NCBI GenBank assembly: GCA_040220135.1
Contig: JAVJTT010000024.1
Span: forward strand, 62,001-126,000
Reading direction: 5' to 3'
Source: CAJXMH01 sp040220135
GTDB lineage: Bacteria > Bacteroidota > Bacteroidia > Flavobacteriales_E > Vicingaceae
DNA: 64,000 nucleotides
Shown: one piece after another, positions 58,988 through 64,000 of the stretch
Position numbering within the stretch: position 1 is the first letter of the stretch
Layout of the letters: the number at the start of each line of letters is the position of its first letter
The notes under the pieces: generated by a model
Told to the model about the DNA's origin: nothing
Database searches by the model: none
Seen by the model: only the letters and a program-made list of their open reading frames with translations
Program-made: the position numbers and the translations under genes

Positions 58988-60910
58988 ATGAGTAAAATAA
59001 TTGGAATAGATTTGGGAACTACGAACTCATGTGTTTCCGTTATGGAAGGAAATGAGCCGGTAGTAATTCCAAACAGTGAAGGAAAAAGAACAACTCCTTC
59101 TATTGTAGCCTTTATAGAAGGCGGTGAAAGAAAAGTGGGCGATCCTGCCAAGCGTCAAGCGATTACAAACCCTGAAAAAACCATTTTCTCTATTAAGAGA
59201 TTTATGGGAAATAAATTTTCAGAGGTTTCTAAGGAAGCTGGAAGAGTACCTTACAAAGTTGTAAAAGGTGACAATGATACGCCTCGAGTACTTATTGATG
59301 ACAGAAAATATACCCCACAAGAAATTTCAGCCATGATTCTTCAGAAAATGAAGAAAACGGCAGAAGATTATTTGGGAAGTGAAGTTACAGAAGCGGTTAT
59401 TACCGTACCGGCTTATTTTAATGACTCTCAACGTCAGGCTACTAAAGAGGCCGGAGAAATTGCCGGACTTACTGTAAAGCGTATTATTAATGAGCCAACA
59501 GCAGCCTCTTTAGCCTACGGTTTAGATAAGAAATCTCAAGATGTAAACATTGTAGTTTTTGACTGCGGTGGTGGTACGCATGATGTTTCCATTCTGGAAC
59601 TAGGAGATGGAGTGTTTGAGGTAAAAGCCACAGACGGAGATACGCACCTTGGTGGTGACGATTTCGATGAGGTATTGATCGATTGGTTAGCAGAAGAATT
59701 TATTAAAGACGAAGAAATTGACCTGAGAAAAGATCCGATGGCGCTTCAGCGTTTGAAAGAAGCGGCTGAGAAGGCTAAAATTGAATTGTCAAGTTCTTCA
59801 GAAACAGAAATTAATTTACCTTATGTAACTGCTACTTCAAGCGGTCCAAAACACTTAGTTAGAAAACTAAGCCGTTCTAAGTTTGAACAATTAGCAGATG
59901 AATTAATCAAAAGAACTATTGAACCCTGTAGAAAAGCCTTGAAAGCTGCCGGTATGGAAACCAGCGAAATTGATGAGGTAATTTTAGTAGGTGGTTCTAC
60001 AAGAATTCCGGCTATTCAAGATGCAGTGAAGAACTTTTTCGGTAAAGAAGCTTCTAAAGGGGTTAATCCTGATGAAGTTGTAGCCATTGGTGCTGCCATT
60101 CAAGGTGGGGTGCTAACCGGAGAGGTAAAAGATGTATTGCTTCTTGATGTTACTCCACTTTCTTTGGGTATTGAAACCATGGGAGGAGTAATGACCAAAT
60201 TGATTGAAGCGAATACCACCATTCCAACCAAGAAGTCGGAGACCTTCTCTACAGCTGCGGATAATCAACCATCAGTAGAAATTCACGTTCTACAGGGAGA
60301 AAGACCCATGGCCAAAGACAACAAAACCATTGGAAGATTTCACCTTGATGGAATTCCACCAGCGCCAAGAGGTACCCCTCAAATTGAAGTATCTTTCGAC
60401 ATTGACTCTAACGGAATTATGAATGTTTCGGCTAAAGATAAAGCCACCAACAAAGAGCAGTCTATCCGCATCGAAGCTTCTTCAGGATTAAGCGAAGAAG
60501 AAATCAACAAGATGAAACGAGAGGCGGAAGAGAATGCAGATTCCGACAAGCAGGCGAAAGAAAAAATCGATAAGCTAAACGCTGCAGATAGTTTGATTTT
60601 CCAAACTGAAAAGCAATTGAAGGAATTTGGAGACAAGTTACCGGCAGATAAAAAAGAGCCTATCGAAGAAGCTTTAAAAGAGCTGAAAGAAGCCCATCAA
60701 GCTGAAGACTTGGAGAAAATTGATCCAGCTATGGAGAAATTGAATAAAATTTTCCAAGAAGCTTCACAAGAGATGTATCAGCAAGGCGGCGGCGCCGAAG
60801 GAGCGCAAGCTCAAGGCGAAGCTCAAGGTGATGCATCAGGCGCTTCAGACGATGAGGAAGTAACTGACGTTGACTTTGAAGAAGTAGAAGAAGACGACGC
60901 CAAAAAGTAA
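58988..60910 (+). CDS. dnaK: Hsp70 chaperone DnaK
   Basis: A 640-residue Hsp70. The nucleotide-binding domain starts with I-G-I-D-L-G-T-T-N-S (4-13) and contains F-D-C-G-G-G-T-H-D-V-S and V-G-G-S-T-R-I-P; the substrate-binding domain starts near 385 after L-L-L-D-V-T-P-L-S-L-G. The tail is acidic and Gly/Ala/Gln-rich and ends E-E-V-E-E-D-D-A-K-K. No grpE or dnaJ is adjacent, so it is a lone gene. It is followed by a hairpin terminator. Confidence 0.98.
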   Translation: MSKIIGIDLGTTNSCVSVMEGNEPVVIPNSEGKRTTPSIVAFIEGGERKVGDPAKRQAITNPEKTIFSIKRFMGNKFSEVSKEAGRVPYKVVKGDNDTPRVLIDDRKYTPQEISAMILQKMKKTAEDYLGSEVTEAVITVPAYFNDSQRQATKEAGEIAGLTVKRIINEPTAASLAYGLDKKSQDVNIVVFDCGGGTHDVSILELGDGVFEVKATDGDTHLGGDDFDEVLIDWLAEEFIKDEEIDLRKDPMALQRLKEAAEKAKIELSSSSETEINLPYVTATSSGPKHLVRKLSRSKFEQLADELIKRTIEPCRKALKAAGMETSEIDEVILVGGSTRIPAIQDAVKNFFGKEASKGVNPDEVVAIGAAIQGGVLTGEVKDVLLLDVTPLSLGIETMGGVMTKLIEANTTIPTKKSETFSTAADNQPSVEIHVLQGERPMAKDNKTIGRFHLDGIPPAPRGTPQIEVSFDIDSNGIMNVSAKDKATNKEQSIRIEASSGLSEEEINKMKREAEENADSDKQAKEKIDKLNAADSLIFQTEKQLKEFGDKLPADKKEPIEEALKELKEAHQAEDLEKIDPAMEKLNKIFQEASQEMYQQGGGAEGAQAQGEAQGDASGASDDEEVTDVDFEEVEEDDAKK

Positions 60911-60936
60911 TCTTCAACAACCAAACCACGAAGAAA

Positions 60937-60963
60937 AGTCACCCCCTGTGGGTGGCTTTTTTT
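60937..60963 (+). terminator. Terminator after dnaK
   Basis: Arms AGTCACCC (60937-60944) and GGGTGGCT (60950-60957) pair 7 of 8 around CCTGT and are followed by a run of seven T with C at the end. Confidence 0.75.
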
Positions 60964-61022
60964 CATTTGTAAGCCATTTGTTTGCCCCTACAATCGAATC
61001 TTTTCTAAGTAAATTTGTCACT

Positions 61023-61799
61023 ATGAATAAAGAACCTTTGATTTTAATCACGAATGATGATGGAATTACCGCTCCGGGGATTTCCAATTTAATTCGTTTG
61101 GTTAAAAAAATTACCTCAAATTGTGTGGTAGTTGCTCCCGATAGTCCACAATCTGGAATGGGGCATGCCATTACTATGAATGCAACTTTGCGCTTGAATG
61201 AAACTCAAGTGGAAGGGGTAAAGGCATACAGCTGCAGCGGTACACCGGTAGATTGTGTGAAAATTGCTACTTCACGAGTGCTGGATCAAAAACCTGATTT
61301 AATCGTTTCAGGAATTAATCACGGTTCCAATTCTTCCATTAATGTGATCTATTCCGGCACCATGTCAGCAGCCGTAGAAGGTGCCATTGAAGGCATTCCT
61401 TCCATTGGCTTTTCGCTGTGTAATTCTAGCATTGATGCTGACTTTTCGCCTGTTTTAAAGTATGCTGAAGAAATTATAAGACACACCTTGAAGCACCCTT
61501 TGCAAGTTGGTACCTGCCTAAATGTCAATTTTCCGGCCGTGAGCAACGACTTAATAAATGGAATAAAAGTTTGCCGACAGGCAAAAGCCCTTTGGGAAGA
61601 AGAGTTTGATGAAAGACAAGATCCTTCGGGAAATAGCTATTACTGGTTAACGGGGAAATTTGTGAACAAGGAAGAAGATCATGAAGATACCGACGAATGG
61701 GCCTTAAAACACAATTATGTGTCTGTGGTTCCGGTTCATTTTGATGTGACCGCTTACGATGCTTTAGAAGGATTAAAAAGTATGGAAAATGAGGCGTAA
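61023..61799 (+). CDS. surE: 5'/3'-nucleotidase SurE
   Basis: A 258-residue metal-dependent phosphatase. The active site Asn11-Asp12-Asp13 lies in I-T-N-D-D-G, and the G-S-N and S-G-T motifs follow (I-N-H-G-S-N-S-S at about 98-105; S-G-T-M-S-A-A). ATG 61023 is at the start of the domain. SurE dephosphorylates nucleoside monophosphates and helps stationary-phase survival. The end overlaps the small membrane protein by 11 bp. Confidence 0.95.
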   Translation: MNKEPLILITNDDGITAPGISNLIRLVKKITSNCVVVAPDSPQSGMGHAITMNATLRLNETQVEGVKAYSCSGTPVDCVKIATSRVLDQKPDLIVSGINHGSNSSINVIYSGTMSAAVEGAIEGIPSIGFSLCNSSIDADFSPVLKYAEEIIRHTLKHPLQVGTCLNVNFPAVSNDLINGIKVCRQAKALWEEEFDERQDPSGNSYYWLTGKFVNKEEDHEDTDEWALKHNYVSVVPVHFDVTAYDALEGLKSMENEA

Positions 61800-62091
61800 A
61801 ACAGATAACATTTGGTTAGGATTAGCCATGGGAATTTTTATTCCGTTTTTGGTGATGTTCATTTTTTATCTTTCCTCTTACGCTTACTTAACGGTACCCG
61901 ATTTTTTGAGAAAGATGGTGTTTACCGCAATTTTCTTTAAGGTGCTAAGTTTGTGTGCCATTGTAAATTTGGTCACCTTTTTTATGTTTTACAAAACCCG
62001 AAATGATCGGGCTGCCAGAGGAGTAATCTTAGCCACCCTTATTTTTGCTTTTGCGGTAATGATCAATCAGATTGTGGGAGGTGCCATTTAA
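61789..62091 (+). CDS. Small membrane protein between surE and lpxB
   Basis: A 100-residue protein with three hydrophobic segments (about 8-32, 42-66, 77-98), starting with basic M-R-R-K. It overlaps surE by 11 bp and ends one base before lpxB, so it belongs to the same transcript. A link to lipid A synthesis is only by position. Confidence 0.75.
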   Translation: MRRKTDNIWLGLAMGIFIPFLVMFIFYLSSYAYLTVPDFLRKMVFTAIFFKVLSLCAIVNLVTFFMFYKTRNDRAARGVILATLIFAFAVMINQIVGGAI

Positions 62092-62092
62092 G

Positions 62093-63220
62093 ATGAAGTA
62101 TTATGTAATTGCCGGTGAAGCATCAGGAGACTTACACGCTTCAAATTTGATAAAAGCCCTAAAAAAAGAAAGCCCGGATGCAGAGTTTAGGGCTTGGGGA
62201 GGAGATTTGATGCAAGCGGCCGGGGCTGAAATTGTGAAGCACTATAAAGACCTCGCTTTTATGGGCTTTGCTGAGGTAATTATGAATTTGAGAACCATTC
62301 TTGGAAACATTAAGGTTTGCAAACAAGACATAGAAGCTTACCAGCCGGATGCTGTTATTTTAGTTGATTATCCAGGTTTTAATATGCGGATAGGTGAGTT
62401 CGTTAAGAGTCTTGGCATAAAGGTTTACTACTACATTTCGCCGCAAATATGGGCCTGGAAAAAGAACAGAGGTTTTAAGCTTAAAAAGTGGGTAGACAAA
62501 ATGTTTGTCATACTGCCGTTTGAAAAGGAGTTTTACAAGCAATTTGAAATGGAAGTGGAATATGTAGGACATCCACTTTTAGATGCCATTCAAAACCGAG
62601 ACCGCTCAACTGAACGGAAAGAACAGTTGCGCAAAACACTAAAGTTAGGGCCCGAACCAATTGTTGCAATTTTGCCCGGTAGTCGGAAGCAAGAAATTTC
62701 TAAGATGTTGCCCCTTATGTTGCAGCAAACTAAAAACTTCCCCAACTATCAATTCGTCATCGCAGTTGCGCCCTCCTTTAATGCGAGCTATTTTGAGCCC
62801 TACCTAGCCAAGTATAAGAATGTAAGTCAAATTGAAAATAGGACTTACGACCTGCTAGAATTATCTGAAGCCGCCATGGTAACTTCCGGAACTGCCACCT
62901 TAGAAACGGCTCTGTTTGAGGTGCCGGAGGTAGTTTGCTACAAAGGAAACCCTATTTCCTATCAGATTGCAAAACGTCTGGTCAATATCGACTACATTTC
63001 TTTGGTTAACCTTATTATGGATCGAGAAGTGGTGAAGGAATTAATTCAAGGAGACTTGAATCATAAGTTATTAAAAACCGAATTGGGAAAACTATTGGAA
63101 GATGGGCCATATCGGCAAGAGATGCTGAATACTTTTGGAACGTTGATTGATAAGTTAGGAGGTGGCGGAGCATCTGCTCGCACTGCTGCTTTGATTATTG
63201 ACGATCTGAAAAGCTCATGA
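62093..63220 (+). CDS. lpxB: Lipid-A-disaccharide synthase
   Basis: A 375-residue GT19 enzyme that joins UDP-diacyl-GlcN and lipid X. A-G-E-A-S-G-D at 6-12 and the I-L-P-G-S-R-K-Q-E-I region at about 198-207, plus the C-terminal T-S-G-T-A-T-L-E-T-A segment (about 265-274), are diagnostic. ATG 62093 is the correct start and matches other LpxB proteins (M-K-Y-Y-V-I-A-G-E). The stop overlaps the start of the SpoIID-like gene (ATGA). Confidence 0.95.
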   Translation: MKYYVIAGEASGDLHASNLIKALKKESPDAEFRAWGGDLMQAAGAEIVKHYKDLAFMGFAEVIMNLRTILGNIKVCKQDIEAYQPDAVILVDYPGFNMRIGEFVKSLGIKVYYYISPQIWAWKKNRGFKLKKWVDKMFVILPFEKEFYKQFEMEVEYVGHPLLDAIQNRDRSTERKEQLRKTLKLGPEPIVAILPGSRKQEISKMLPLMLQQTKNFPNYQFVIAVAPSFNASYFEPYLAKYKNVSQIENRTYDLLELSEAAMVTSGTATLETALFEVPEVVCYKGNPISYQIAKRLVNIDYISLVNLIMDREVVKELIQGDLNHKLLKTELGKLLEDGPYRQEMLNTFGTLIDKLGGGGASARTAALIIDDLKSS

Positions 63221-64000
63221 GAAATTGCCTTATTATTTTCTTCCTCTTTTTAAGCTTTGCCGCTAAGGCAGAGTTTATAAATATTGGCATTTATCACGGA
63301 GAAAATATTAAGGCCTTCGAGTTTTCGGTAAGGGCCGGAAAGTATTCGCTCTTTTCAGAGCAAGGTAAGATTAGCGAACTTAACTCTAAATCTTCAGTAA
63401 AGGTAGAGTCAAACCACCAAGGGGTAGTAGTAATGCTAGATGGCCAAAATCTTGGCACCTTTCAAAAAATTAATTTTGTTGGAGTTGGTTGGTACAATCA
63501 CTTTCTCATTCGTCCTATTTCTAATCGATTAAAAGAACAGCGCTACGACGACAATTTAAAAGTCTTTAGCCAGAGCAAAGGCATGCAGTTGGTCAACAAC
63601 ATTGACCTAGACAACTATGTAGCAGGGGTTGTGGAAGCAGAGGTTGGTCAAAAACCACCCAAGGAGTATTTTAAATTGCAAGCTATTATTTGTCGAACCT
63701 ATGCCTTGTCCAATACCCACAAACATTTATTAGAGGGCTTTAACCTTTGCGATCAAGTACACTGCCAAGCTTATCATGGAAAAAGTTTTTTCTCTCCCAT
63801 TGTAGAAGCGTCTATGCAAACGCGTGGAGCGGTGATTGTAGATAGCGACATTCAATTGATTACCGCTGCTTTTCATTCTCATTGTGGAGGGCAAACGGTT
63901 AATTCTGAAGATGTTTGGACGAAGTCGCTCTATTATTTGCGATCAGTGGAAGACACTTTTTGTACGAATTTGAAGAATTCTTATTGGGAAAAGCGCATTG
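63217..64000 (+). CDS. SpoIID/LytB-domain protein (partial)
   Basis: Partial at the window end, 261 codons visible. Signal peptide ends A-K-A at about 18. SpoIID/LytB domain features: V-A-G-V-V-E-A-E-V-G (about 136-145) with the acidic catalytic residue, A-I-I-C-R-T-Y-A-L, and H-S-H-C-G-G-Q-T near 227-234. SpoIID-like lytic transglycosylases act on peptidoglycan stripped of stem peptides. Starts within the lpxB stop, so it is the fourth gene of the surE operon. Confidence 0.87.
   Translation, partial: MRNCLIIFFLFLSFAAKAEFINIGIYHGENIKAFEFSVRAGKYSLFSEQGKISELNSKSSVKVESNHQGVVVMLDGQNLGTFQKINFVGVGWYNHFLIRPISNRLKEQRYDDNLKVFSQSKGMQLVNNIDLDNYVAGVVEAEVGQKPPKEYFKLQAIICRTYALSNTHKHLLEGFNLCDQVHCQAYHGKSFFSPIVEASMQTRGAVIVDSDIQLITAAFHSHCGGQTVNSEDVWTKSLYYLRSVEDTFCTNLKNSYWEKRI

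Noticed and set aside
61010..61017. TAAATTTG box before surE
   Set aside because: It matches a -7 element but sits 5 bp before the ATG, has no well-spaced TTG, and would give a nearly leaderless mRNA. Support is too weak to list as a promoter.

Overview
The window comes from a Bacteroidota chromosome of moderate to low GC, most likely a Flavobacteriales or Cryomorphaceae-like free-living or marine aerobe. The evidence is four secreted proteins with type IX secretion (T9SS) C-terminal sorting domains, promoters of the Bacteroidota TAnnTTTG type, a fused alpha/beta E1 of a branched-chain 2-oxoacid dehydrogenase, a lipoprotein with a surface-export-like signal, and weak or absent Shine-Dalgarno sites. 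No rRNA, tRNA, CRISPR array, insertion sequence or prophage was seen. Order is inferred and not proven. || Layout. 1-3173: end of a DinB-like gene, a crotonase, an EamA permease, a four-helix-bundle S23 protein between 27-bp inverted repeats, and a PaaY-like gamma carbonic anhydrase. 3174-10915: a tandem array of four paralogous T9SS surface proteins, preceded by the decayed tail of a fifth. 10916-15473: an Lrp-type regulator divergent from branched-chain dehydrogenase E2 and E1 genes, with a second S23 gene between them. 15545-21730: a membrane protein/XRE pair, CIA30, a HisC-like aminotransferase, a duplicated SpoIIAA-like protein and an M16 peptidase. 21824-28809: a TerB-like protein, an aspartoacylase / GCS2-CBS / CBS operon, DUF1801, a PQQ-like propeller and a NYN-LOTUS protein. 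29123-32468: exported KatG divergent from OxyR. 32465-41758: mixed envelope and hypothetical genes (bestrophin, a large lipoprotein, an FAD-dependent reductase, MFS) and a long intergenic region holding an internally deleted pseudogene. 41820-46369: L,D-transpeptidase, then UbiA divergent from type III PKS - methyltransferase - FAD oxidoreductase. 46401-52129: CpxP-like protein, hydrolase, ICMT-like and EgtD-like methyltransferases, a MarR-nitroreductase operon, a fatty-acid hydroxylase and IlvE. 52126-64000: a TerB-like/SixA/membrane operon, ArfB, RluA, a PorE-like protein, PanB, a lipoprotein, DnaK and the SurE - small membrane protein - LpxB - SpoIID operon, cut by the window end. || How the genes work together. 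The clearest biosynthetic unit is 42541-46369. Its order PKS - methyltransferase - flavoprotein matches the Streptomyces srs operon, which makes phenolic lipids and alkylquinones, and a divergent UbiA prenyltransferase is added. The bkd E1/E2 genes and IlvE belong to branched-chain amino acid metabolism and could supply branched acyl-CoA. KatG/OxyR, DnaK and the CpxP-like protein are stress functions. || The most unusual structural signals are the two S23 genes, each inside its own family of inverted short repeats, the remnant of a fifth T9SS paralogue, and a probable sigma-54 promoter with upstream TGTCA/TGACA boxes before dnaK.
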